Made by a program: the position numbers and the translations under genes
The notes under the pieces: model-generated
Seen by the model: the letters and a program-made list of their open reading frames with translations, nothing else
What the model was told of the DNA's origin: nothing
The model's database searches: none
Source: Aquimarina sp. AU58
GTDB lineage: Bacteria; Bacteroidota; Bacteroidia; Flavobacteriales; Flavobacteriaceae
DNA: 64,000 nt
Reading direction: 5' to 3'
Assembly (NCBI RefSeq): GCF_900312745.1
Contig: NZ_OMPD01000014.1
Coordinates: 868,001-932,000, forward strand
Shown here: positions 57,574-64,000 of the stretch, in pieces
How the letters are laid out: each line of letters opens with the position of its first letter
How positions within the stretch are numbered: position 1 is the stretch's first letter

Positions 57574-59787
57574 ATGAAGAAGATTGGCTTGATAATAGTA
57601 TTTCTTTGGTTCCTTCCTGTATTGGTTTTGGGGCAAGAAAACGCTAGAATGAAACGACCAGAATCGATGAGTATTAAAGGTTCTGTGAAGGAGAAGAGCA
57701 CCCGAAAAGCAATTAGAGATGTTGATGTGACTGTTCTGGGAAAAGGAACCGTTACAACCGATATTTTTGGTAATTTTAGGATTGAAGCCCGTGTTGGAGA
57801 TGAGCTTGTAATTGCTCATGATAGTTTTAATACTATACGATATACGATTAAGGATGGCCAAAGAATTGATATTGAAGTACAGGATAATCCACAAGAAGCT
57901 AAATCACCTTCAATTTCAAAACAAAAAAGAGAGTCAAGATATCAGGAAAACCTTAGAGCAGCAAAAAGCTCCTTAAAAAAGGATGCCGCTACGAGTATAG
58001 AATATATCACCAATGCTTTAGAAACAATACGAGATGATGATCCTTCATCAGACGATAAAAAAGCCGAATTATTTGAGTCGTTAGCTGATATTTATGAGTA
58101 CTGGAAACAGCCAGATCTTGCAGAGAGTAACTACCTTTTAAGTCTTAAAAATAAATATAACACAGATGTAAAAATTAAATTAGCTAATGCTCAACTAGAA
58201 GGAAAAAATTACCAGGCAGCTCTAAATACTTTTGATGAATTACGGCGATCCAGATTGAGTAATACTCAAAAGGCTATTGTTTATGAAGGTCTGGGAGATA
58301 GTTATAAAGGGTTGCAAAATTATCCTGATGCTATTACTAATTACAATAAAGCTCTTTCTATAAGCCAGAGAAAAAAGCTGGATGATAAGGTGATTCTGTT
58401 AAATTCTAAGTTAGCCGAAGTGCTACAACAAGAGGGGAATATTAGAGATGCCGAGGAATATTTGGATAATTCGGTGCAACTGGCACAACAAAAAGATAAA
58501 AAAACATCAGCGAGGCAACGATCTGTTGCAGCAGACTTTTATAATAAGAGTAATAGCTATGGTAAAGAGATACAATTAAGAAAAGAAGCACTCGAGGATA
58601 TCGAAGAAATTGAGGAAAGTAATGAGAATGAAGGTCCACAGGCAGAGAAAGACAACTCTTTAACTACTCAAGTACAAAATTATAAAATTGCCAGTGCTTT
58701 TGCAGCGCAAGAAGCATATGATGAAGCCATACCGTATTTAGAAGAAAGTATTAAAGAGGCAGAATCAAAAAATGATCTTATTGTTCAAAAAGATGCTACC
58801 CGAAAACTAGGAGAAGTCTATCGAGAAAAAGGAGAGTTAGAAAAAGCATCAGATGCCTTCAAAGAATATGAGGTAATCATAGATAAGTTATATATTCAAA
58901 AAGATCAGGAGATATCGCAGGCAACTCGTTTTAGCAGAGAACTAGCGCAGAGAGCAAATAGAATTACTACATTAGAGAAAGATAGGGAGTTAAATGAAGC
59001 AAGATATGAATTGGCATTTGCTTCGCAAGAAATAGCAAATCAACAAAGTATACGACAACAAATTGTAATCTATTTTTTAATTGGGTTAATGGTTCTGTTG
59101 CTTCTTGCTGGATATTTGATGTATCGTAATATGAAGCAACAACGGTATGCAAATAATATTTTGGCTTTAAAATCACTACGTTCCCAAATGAATCCACATT
59201 TTATTTTTAATGCTTTAAATTCTGTGAATACATTTATAGCAACAAGTGATGAAAGAACAGCAAATCGATATCTTACCGATTTTTCATTATTGATGAGAGC
59301 TGTTTTAGAGAATAGTGAAGAAGATTTTATTCCTCTAGAAAAAGAGATAGAACTCTTAAGATTATATGTGCAATTAGAGCATTTTAGGTTTCAGGATAAA
59401 TTTGAATATACAGTTGAGGTTGATCCAGAAATCGATATTAATGAATATATGATTCCTCCTATGTTATTGCAACCATATGTAGAAAATGCGGTATGGCACG
59501 GACTACGATATAAAACTGAAAAGGGACTGTTATCCATACGTTTTCAAAAAGCAACATCAGAGAGTATAGAAATTACAATTACTGATGATGGAATTGGACG
59601 TAAAAAGTCTAAAGAACTGAAAACGCAAAATCAAAAACTTCAAAAATCCAGAGGGATGGGTAACATCAAAAAGAGAATTGCCATCCTTAATAAAATGTAT
59701 AAAGATAAGGTTGATGTGTTTATATCTGATCTTGAAGATAACACAGAAGGAACACAGGTAAAATTAATCCTTAAGAAAGACAAGTAG
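57574..59787 (+). CDS. LytS-like sensor histidine kinase with exported TPR domain
   Basis: A 737-residue kinase. A signal peptide (MKKIGLIIVFLWFLPVLVLG) is followed by a carboxypeptidase-regulatory-like domain (about residues 30-110, SIKGSVKEKSTRKAIRDVDV), then TPR repeats over about 125-440, then a coiled coil, one membrane helix (about 498-517) and a LytS-type kinase domain (SQMNPHFIFNALNSVNTFI, His 542) with an ATP-binding part (ITDDGIGRKKSKE, KSRGMGNIKKRIAILN). The sensing part is periplasmic. It ends exactly where the LytTR regulator starts. A leader peptide lies 115 bp beyond the regulator. Confidence 0.92.
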   Translation: MKKIGLIIVFLWFLPVLVLGQENARMKRPESMSIKGSVKEKSTRKAIRDVDVTVLGKGTVTTDIFGNFRIEARVGDELVIAHDSFNTIRYTIKDGQRIDIEVQDNPQEAKSPSISKQKRESRYQENLRAAKSSLKKDAATSIEYITNALETIRDDDPSSDDKKAELFESLADIYEYWKQPDLAESNYLLSLKNKYNTDVKIKLANAQLEGKNYQAALNTFDELRRSRLSNTQKAIVYEGLGDSYKGLQNYPDAITNYNKALSISQRKKLDDKVILLNSKLAEVLQQEGNIRDAEEYLDNSVQLAQQKDKKTSARQRSVAADFYNKSNSYGKEIQLRKEALEDIEEIEESNENEGPQAEKDNSLTTQVQNYKIASAFAAQEAYDEAIPYLEESIKEAESKNDLIVQKDATRKLGEVYREKGELEKASDAFKEYEVIIDKLYIQKDQEISQATRFSRELAQRANRITTLEKDRELNEARYELAFASQEIANQQSIRQQIVIYFLIGLMVLLLLAGYLMYRNMKQQRYANNILALKSLRSQMNPHFIFNALNSVNTFIATSDERTANRYLTDFSLLMRAVLENSEEDFIPLEKEIELLRLYVQLEHFRFQDKFEYTVEVDPEIDINEYMIPPMLLQPYVENAVWHGLRYKTEKGLLSIRFQKATSESIEITITDDGIGRKKSKELKTQNQKLQKSRGMGNIKKRIAILNKMYKDKVDVFISDLEDNTEGTQVKLILKKDK

Positions 59788-60519
59788 ATGAACTTAACTG
59801 CAATTATAGTAGATGATGAAGCTAATAGCCGAGCTATACTTAGAAATTATTTAGGTAAGTATTGCTCATCGGTTACCATTTTGGGAGAGGCAGCCAGTGT
59901 AAAAGAAACATTAGTATTGCTAGAATCTTACACCCCTGATATGTTGTTTTTGGATGTAGAAATGCCTTATGGCAATGCATTTGATTTATTAGAGCAAGTG
60001 CCCGATCGCACATTCGAAATTGTCTTTGTAACTGCCTATGATCATTATGCGGTAGATGCTCTAAATGCTCAGGCAACCTATTACTTGTTAAAACCTATTG
60101 CAATTGATAATCTTATCAAAGCTGTTGATCATGTAAGCTATATCAAACAGCGGGAAACTGCTCTATTGGATACTGTTTTAGTTCCCAAGGTGACAACTGC
60201 TGAAGGTAAAATCACTATCCCGCAGCAAGATGGTTTTGAGGTTCTACAGATTTCTGATATTATGTATTGCGAAGCTGATGATAACTATACCAAAATTTAC
60301 CTGGATAAAGGTCAAAAGTTAGTGAGTAAAACGCTGAAATATTTTGAAGAATCCTTAAATCCACATGGGTTTGTGAGAACTCATAAAAGTTATCTGGTGA
60401 ATGTGAGCAAAATAACACGATACCGGAAAGGGAAGGGAGGGAGTATTGTACTTTCTTCTGGAAAAGAGTTAGCGGTGTCCTCTTCTAAAAAAGGAACATT
60501 ATTGAATTATTTTAAATAA
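59788..60519 (+). CDS. LytTR-family response regulator
   Basis: A 243-residue regulator. Residues 1-120 are a receiver domain (IIVDDEANSRAILRN with acidic pocket, phosphorylated Asp 56 in MLFLDVEMPYG, Lys in YYLLKPI), and about 140-243 is a LytTR DNA-binding domain (DIMYCEADDNYTKIYLDKGQ then RTHKSYLVNVSKITRYRKGK). It is directly adjacent to the kinase gene with no gap, so the pair works as one two-component system. Target promoters are unknown; the peptide gene at 60635 is the nearest candidate. Confidence 0.95.
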   Translation: MNLTAIIVDDEANSRAILRNYLGKYCSSVTILGEAASVKETLVLLESYTPDMLFLDVEMPYGNAFDLLEQVPDRTFEIVFVTAYDHYAVDALNAQATYYLLKPIAIDNLIKAVDHVSYIKQRETALLDTVLVPKVTTAEGKITIPQQDGFEVLQISDIMYCEADDNYTKIYLDKGQKLVSKTLKYFEESLNPHGFVRTHKSYLVNVSKITRYRKGKGGSIVLSSGKELAVSSSKKGTLLNYFK

Positions 60520-60634
60520 TTCGAGTTGATAATTATGAGGTTTTGATTTTTTTTGTTAAAATATGCTGAAAAAACAAGTGTTAGTTGTTGTAATTTGTAA
60601 TATCCACTATTATTAACTACAAAAACTTAAAATA

Positions 60635-60850
60635 ATGAAAAAAAGAGAATCGTTAAAAAAACTATCTCTAGAAAAAATCAAGATTTCTAATCTTGCCTCT
60701 AAAGCTATCAAAGGAGGAACAGGTAATCCATCATTACACAGTTGTGCCGGACAAGGTAATAACCCTGGTCAAACTTGTTATACTAATAATTGTGGAGGCA
60801 CTGGCGGAGGTACTGGTGGTGGTGGAATTAGCGGACCTATTTACTGCTAA
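60635..60850 (+). CDS. double-glycine leader peptide, lanthipeptide-like
   Basis: A 71-residue precursor. Residues 1-28 (MKKRESLKKLSLEKIKISNL then ASKAIKGG) match the Bacteroidota leader pattern KKLSL.K.KIS.L....IKGG known from class I lanthipeptide-like precursors. The 43-residue core is rich in Gly, Asn, Thr and Ser with four Cys at core positions 9, 20, 25 and 43 (for example GQTCYTNNCGG and GPIYC). No lanthionine synthetase, peptidase or transporter is adjacent. It stands 115 bp after the LytTR gene, so it may be a target or a signal of the two-component system. It could instead be a cryptic or orphan peptide. Confidence 0.7.
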   Translation: MKKRESLKKLSLEKIKISNLASKAIKGGTGNPSLHSCAGQGNNPGQTCYTNNCGGTGGGTGGGGISGPIYC

Positions 60851-60873
60851 TCCTCTTTTAAGTTAAAGAAATG

Positions 60874-60971
60874 AAGATTGTCTAGAAGTAATCTGTTTAT
60901 TGTCTTTTTGAGAACTAATTTGTTGCTTTATGTCTTATAAAAATGAAGAACATTATTTTTTAGACAATCTT
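60874..60971. repeat. long-loop inverted repeat after the leader peptide
   Basis: AAGATTGTCTA at 60874-60884 is the reverse complement of TAGACAATCTT at 60961-60971, separated by 76 bp, and a T run follows the second arm. It could be a terminator with an unusually long loop or a structured RNA. Confidence 0.35.
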
Positions 60972-60994
60972 TTTTAAGTTTATATATTTAAAAA

Positions 60995-61783
60995 CTAAAA
61001 ATCTAAAGCTTTTACAGTTCGTGTAAGAGTATTTTCATGCAAAATGTTCTTTAGTATGTCTGTATTACCATTAGTATATAAAGTATGCTTGCCTATTTTT
61101 GGGTTTGGATTTAAAAGATGATTTGCAATCAACACAGCTTTAGTTTGTCGTGCAACCGCTTCTCCCGAATCAATAATTGTAATCTCGTTGGAAAGCATTT
61201 TTTTTAGAAGTGGGATTAAGTAGGGGTAATGTGTACATCCAAGGACTAAATGATCTATATTTTTGTTAAGCATTGGGGTAATATAAGAATGAAGTAATGT
61301 GTACATTTTATCCGTATCTATCTTGCCCTTTTCAATAAGCTCCACCAGTCCAGTGCCAATGACTTCAATAACTTCAATATTCTGAGTGTACAGATCTGAT
61401 GTTTTGACAAATAACTCACTAGATAGAGTACCTTTTGTAGCAAGTACACCTACTTTTTTTGTTTTCGTATGAATAGCTGCCGGTTTTATAGCAGGCTCAA
61501 TGCCAATAATTGGTATGCTGTAAGTGGATCGTAGCGTTTTTATGGCATTTGTAGTCGCAGTATTACATGCAACCACAATGATCTTACAATTTAAATCAAG
61601 GAGTTTTTCGGTATTTTTAATGCTTAATGCAGTAATCTCTTCTTTACTACGCTTACCATAAGGAGCATATTTGCTATCAGCCAGAAAGATAGTGTTCTCA
61701 TGTGGTAATAGAGAAGTGATTTCTTTCCAGATTGTTGTTCCACCAACACCTGAATCAAATATACCAATAGGTCGATTTTGCAT
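60995..61783 (-). CDS. murI: glutamate racemase MurI
   Basis: Makes D-glutamate for peptidoglycan. The 262 residues include the start RPIGIFDSGVGGTTIWKEI and both catalytic Cys motifs, VACNTATTNAIKTL and LGCTHYPYL. A longer frame from 61831 adds 16 residues that overlap the terminator of the OmpH gene; the ATG at 61783 is chosen. Confidence 0.95.
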   Translation of the reverse strand: MQNRPIGIFDSGVGGTTIWKEITSLLPHENTIFLADSKYAPYGKRSKEEITALSIKNTEKLLDLNCKIIVVACNTATTNAIKTLRSTYSIPIIGIEPAIKPAAIHTKTKKVGVLATKGTLSSELFVKTSDLYTQNIEVIEVIGTGLVELIEKGKIDTDKMYTLLHSYITPMLNKNIDHLVLGCTHYPYLIPLLKKMLSNEITIIDSGEAVARQTKAVLIANHLLNPNPKIGKHTLYTNGNTDILKNILHENTLTRTVKALDF

Positions 61784-61804
61784 AATTACATAATAGTTTA
61801 CCTC

Positions 61805-61851
61805 AAAAATAAAAAAACAGTGAGATGTCATCTCACTGTTTTTTTATTTTT
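61805..61851. terminator. strong terminator between ompH copy 2 and murI
   Basis: AAAAATAAAAAAACAGTGAG plus A (61805-61825) pairs with TCTCACTG followed by T-rich sequence (61831-61851), a 21-bp perfect stem with a 5-base loop TGTCA. On the minus strand it ends the bamA-ompH-ompH transcript. Confidence 0.9.
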
Positions 61852-61874
61852 ATTAAAAGTTTAAAGTAAAACTG

Positions 61875-62384
61875 TTAGATACCTAAGTCTTTTTTTACAT
61901 CTGCCATTAGGTTTTTACCATCAGCCATGATTACTCCGGTTCCTGTAGTAGAATCTAATACATATTGAAAACCTTGTGCTCTTGCTACCTTTTGGATAGA
62001 TGTACGTGCTTGTTCATAGATAGGCTTCATTAATTCGATCTCTTTTTTCTGAAGATCCTGAAGTGCATTTGTTCTATAATCGTTAATGCTTTTCTCTGTA
62101 GCTTGTACTTCTTGTTGTCTTTTTAGATTCTCTTCATCCGTCTTAGTTTCAGCTTCCTGAGAATATTTTTTGATAGTGTTTTGTAATTCTAACACCATAT
62201 TTCTAATTTCTGCATCATAGGTCTTATTCAATTTTTCGATCTCACTTTTTGCAGCTTTAAAAGCAGGCATTGCTTCTACTAGCTCTTGCGACGCAATATG
62301 CGCTACTTTAGATTGAGCATTCATAAAACTTGAGGTTCCTATGATAAGTGCAATAGCTACTAGTAATGTTCTAAATTGTTTCAT
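61875..62384 (-). CDS. OmpH/Skp-family periplasmic chaperone, copy 2
   Basis: A 169-residue protein with a signal peptide (MKQFRTLLVAIALIIGTSSF then MNAQ) and two long helices (KSEIEKLNKTYDAEIRNMVL, then RQQEVQATEKSINDYRTNAL), the layout of Skp, a trimeric chaperone for outer-membrane proteins. C-terminal strand QGFQYVLDSTTGTGVIMADG is the family end. It follows the longer copy by 46 bp. Confidence 0.9.
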   Translation of the reverse strand: MKQFRTLLVAIALIIGTSSFMNAQSKVAHIASQELVEAMPAFKAAKSEIEKLNKTYDAEIRNMVLELQNTIKKYSQEAETKTDEENLKRQQEVQATEKSINDYRTNALQDLQKKEIELMKPIYEQARTSIQKVARAQGFQYVLDSTTGTGVIMADGKNLMADVKKDLGI

Positions 62385-62430
62385 TTGTAAGTATTATTAA
62401 AGGGTGTTATAAATTTATAAAATTAATTAT

Positions 62431-63288
62431 TTAATCATTGTCTTTTCTACTATCAGCATCAGACGATGAGTCATTATTTTTTAGGTTTTCTCTTTGAGTT
62501 TTTAAAGTTTTAATAGAATCTTTCTTTCTTTTTTGTAATTCTAACAATCGGGCTCTTCTTTCTTCAAACTCTTTCTTTTTTGCAGCTCTTATAGAATCTC
62601 TTTGAGCTTTACGCTCTGCAAGAAGTTGTTCTCTTTCTGATAATCTTTTTTGAGCCTCACGTTCTCTGTCAGATACTTCAGTTTCTTGTTCTGCATTTCT
62701 TTTTTCAGCTCTTTCCAGAGCTTTCTTATCTTTCTTACTATTAAGTTGTTTTCTTTTTGAAGCCCTATTTATTCTAAGTAATACCTGATCACTTATATCA
62801 AATCGATCTGCAGAATAAAGCATTACCAAATCTGCTGATTTATCAAAAACGAAATCATATTTTTTGTTTTTAGCAATTTCTTGAACGGCTACAAAAACTT
62901 GATCCTGTACTGGTTGAACCAATCTCTTTTTTTGAATAAAAAGATCTCCATTAGGGCCAAATCGTTTTTGTTGATATTCTAATATTTCTTTTTCTTTAAA
63001 AAAGATATCTTCTTCTCTTTCTTCGATTAGCTCTTTGGTTAGTAAGACTCTTTCATTATTAAGGTCTTTACGCATTTCTTCAACTTCTTTAAGTTCTGCT
63101 TCTATTTCAACTTTCCATTTTTGAACTTTGGTTTCGAGTTCAGAAGAAGCTTCATTATATTCTGGAACGTTTTCCAGAATATAGCTCATATCAATATAGC
63201 CAATCCTAATACCTTTCTGTGCATGTACTGCGTTTGTGAAAAATAGCCAACTGACTGCTGCAACTAGTAAAAGACCCTTTGTTTTCAT
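62431..63288 (-). CDS. OmpH/Skp-family periplasmic chaperone, copy 1, with long charged tail
   Basis: A 285-residue protein with a signal peptide (MKTKGLLLVAAVSWLFFTNA then VHAQ). Residues about 25-170 are the OmpH/Skp domain (RIGYIDMSYILENVPEYNEA and KKYDFVFDKSADLVMLYSAD). The last about 110 residues are a very charged helix rich in Arg, Lys, Glu (KRNAEQETEVSDREREAQKR and so on), not in ordinary Skp. A longer frame from 63360 is rejected; the ATG at 63288 gives the signal peptide. It is 35 bp after bamA. Confidence 0.9.
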   Translation of the reverse strand: MKTKGLLLVAAVSWLFFTNAVHAQKGIRIGYIDMSYILENVPEYNEASSELETKVQKWKVEIEAELKEVEEMRKDLNNERVLLTKELIEEREEDIFFKEKEILEYQQKRFGPNGDLFIQKKRLVQPVQDQVFVAVQEIAKNKKYDFVFDKSADLVMLYSADRFDISDQVLLRINRASKRKQLNSKKDKKALERAEKRNAEQETEVSDREREAQKRLSEREQLLAERKAQRDSIRAAKKKEFEERRARLLELQKRKKDSIKTLKTQRENLKNNDSSSDADSRKDND

Positions 63289-63323
63289 AACTTTGTGTGT
63301 ATATAGAAATAATCGTGCCAAAA

Positions 63324-64000
63324 CTAAAATTGTTGTCCTATAATAAAATGGGTTTCCCATCCATTAGCCTGATTTGTTCCCGGAATAGGATCAAAACCAT
63401 ACCCAAAATCTATACCTAATAACCCAAATGCTGGCATAAAGATACGTAAACCTGCTCCAGCAGAACGACTTAATTGGAAAGGGTTAAAACTTTTAAAGCT
63501 ATCATAAGAGGCTCCACCTTCCAAAAATCCTAGCATATATATTGATGCTGCGGGTTTTAGTGTTATAGGATAACGAAGCTCTAACGAATATTTATTATAA
63601 ATTGTTGCCCCATCGGCATCAAAATCTTGATTATTAGTTCTACTTTGAGGTGTAATAGATTGATTTGGGTACCCTCTTAACGAAACAACCTCACGACCAT
63701 CAAGACTTGTAGCTCCTAATCCATCTCCTCCCAGGAAAAAACGTTCAAAAGGAATATTACCTCTATTGTTATTATATGCACCTAAAAAACCGTACTCGGC
63801 TTTTGTTTTTAGAACCAAAGGCTTTTTTCCAATATTAACTAAACTTGTGTACCAGGTACCATCAAATTTTAGCTTATAGTATTCTAGCCATTTAAAACGC
63901 TCCTGATCGATTTCTCCAATCTCTGTAGCTATTTCAGAGCCTCTTACAAGATCTCTCGAATTACTGCTGTCTAGATTACTTCTTTCTTCTTCTAAAGTAT
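63324..64000 (-). CDS. bamA: BamA, outer-membrane protein assembly factor, C-terminal part (runs off right edge)
   Basis: The frame is open from the stop at 63324 through the window end, about 225 codons, and the 5-prime part lies outside. The visible part is the end of the beta-barrel: GDGLGATSLDGREVVSLRGY (the barrel-lid loop with RGY, matching the VRGF/VRGY motif), LELRYPITLKPAASIYMLGF and the ending strand WETHFIIGQQF with C-terminal Phe. BamA inserts proteins into the outer membrane; the two downstream Skp/OmpH chaperones supply its clients. Confidence 0.9.
   Translation of the reverse strand, partial: TLEEERSNLDSSNSRDLVRGSEIATEIGEIDQERFKWLEYYKLKFDGTWYTSLVNIGKKPLVLKTKAEYGFLGAYNNNRGNIPFERFFLGGDGLGATSLDGREVVSLRGYPNQSITPQSRTNNQDFDADGATIYNKYSLELRYPITLKPAASIYMLGFLEGGASYDSFKSFNPFQLSRSAGAGLRIFMPAFGLLGIDFGYGFDPIPGTNQANGWETHFIIGQQF

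Noticed and set aside
57508..57894. 128-codon minus-strand frame over the kinase 5-prime end
   Set aside because: Overlaps the clearly coding kinase start and the promoter region; no protein features.
60563..60616. 17-codon frame MLKKQVLVVVICNIHYY before the leader peptide
   Set aside because: Too short and no leader motif or ribosome site; likely chance.
1..64000. CRISPR arrays, tRNA/rRNA genes, insertion sequences, prophage
   Set aside because: Read through for direct repeats, cloverleaf-like stretches, transposase and phage motifs; none found by eye.

Overview
The window is AT-rich chromosomal DNA from a member of the Bacteroidota, almost certainly a gliding, probably marine, Flavobacteriaceae (Aquimarina-like by impression only). 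The evidence is a full-length SprA (type IX secretion/gliding translocon), a PorP/SprF protein, TonB receptors with an N-terminal carboxypeptidase-regulatory domain, a LytS-type kinase paired with a LytTR regulator, double-glycine leader peptides of Bacteroidota type, and several promoters matching the Bacteroidota pattern TTG-N17-23-TAnnTTTG. No tRNA, rRNA, insertion sequence, CRISPR array or prophage was seen.

Layout. 1-240: start of an ECF sigma factor running off the left edge. 354-4671: accessory cluster of mostly unrecognised genes (small membrane protein, 92-aa and 486-aa proteins, 103-aa protein, PLAT-like lipoprotein, two tandem double-glycine-type precursor peptides, a lipocalin-like lipoprotein); a roughly 45-bp element is repeated in front of two of these genes. 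4860-6320: small MscS channel and queG. 6328-13415: trehalose-use locus (LacI regulator, a perfect 17-bp inverted-repeat operator, TonB receptor, MFS transporter, cytoplasmic GH37 trehalase). 13620-25063: maeB, ruvA, sprA, gcvH, a VanZ-like gene. 25198-26779: two tandem TonB proteins. 26828-27697: exported metallo-beta-lactamase-fold hydrolase. 27938-33304: cytochrome oxidase accessory operon (ctaB, two subunit III genes, subunit IV, a Cys-less thioredoxin-like protein, SCO, DUF420, a small CxxC membrane protein). 33514-40844: MacAB-TolC-like efflux system with two permeases and two adaptors. 40987-43336: tsaB and two secreted paralogues of unknown function. 43443-51788 (minus strand): glyA-gcvP-gcvT-gcvH, dodecin and a YyaL-type thioredoxin-domain lipoprotein. 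52008-54021: AraC regulator and an Nfu protein with a doubled N-terminal domain. 54544-57356: PorP/SprF, rhodanese and VWA lipoprotein. 57574-60850: LytS-like kinase, LytTR regulator and a lanthipeptide-like leader peptide. 60995-64000: murI, two OmpH/Skp chaperones and the 3' end of bamA.

Most of the window is conserved flavobacterial core. The parts most likely to hold undescribed biology are the left-hand cluster with its tandem leader peptides and repeated upstream element, and the kinase/LytTR/peptide trio near 57.6-60.9 kb. Several genes use non-ATG starts (GTG for the sigma factor, ctaB and probably the YyaL-type gene; TTG for queG and sprA), and several of the longest possible reading frames were trimmed to the start that gives a proper signal peptide or family N-terminus. 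All family calls are from reading motifs by eye; no search was run.
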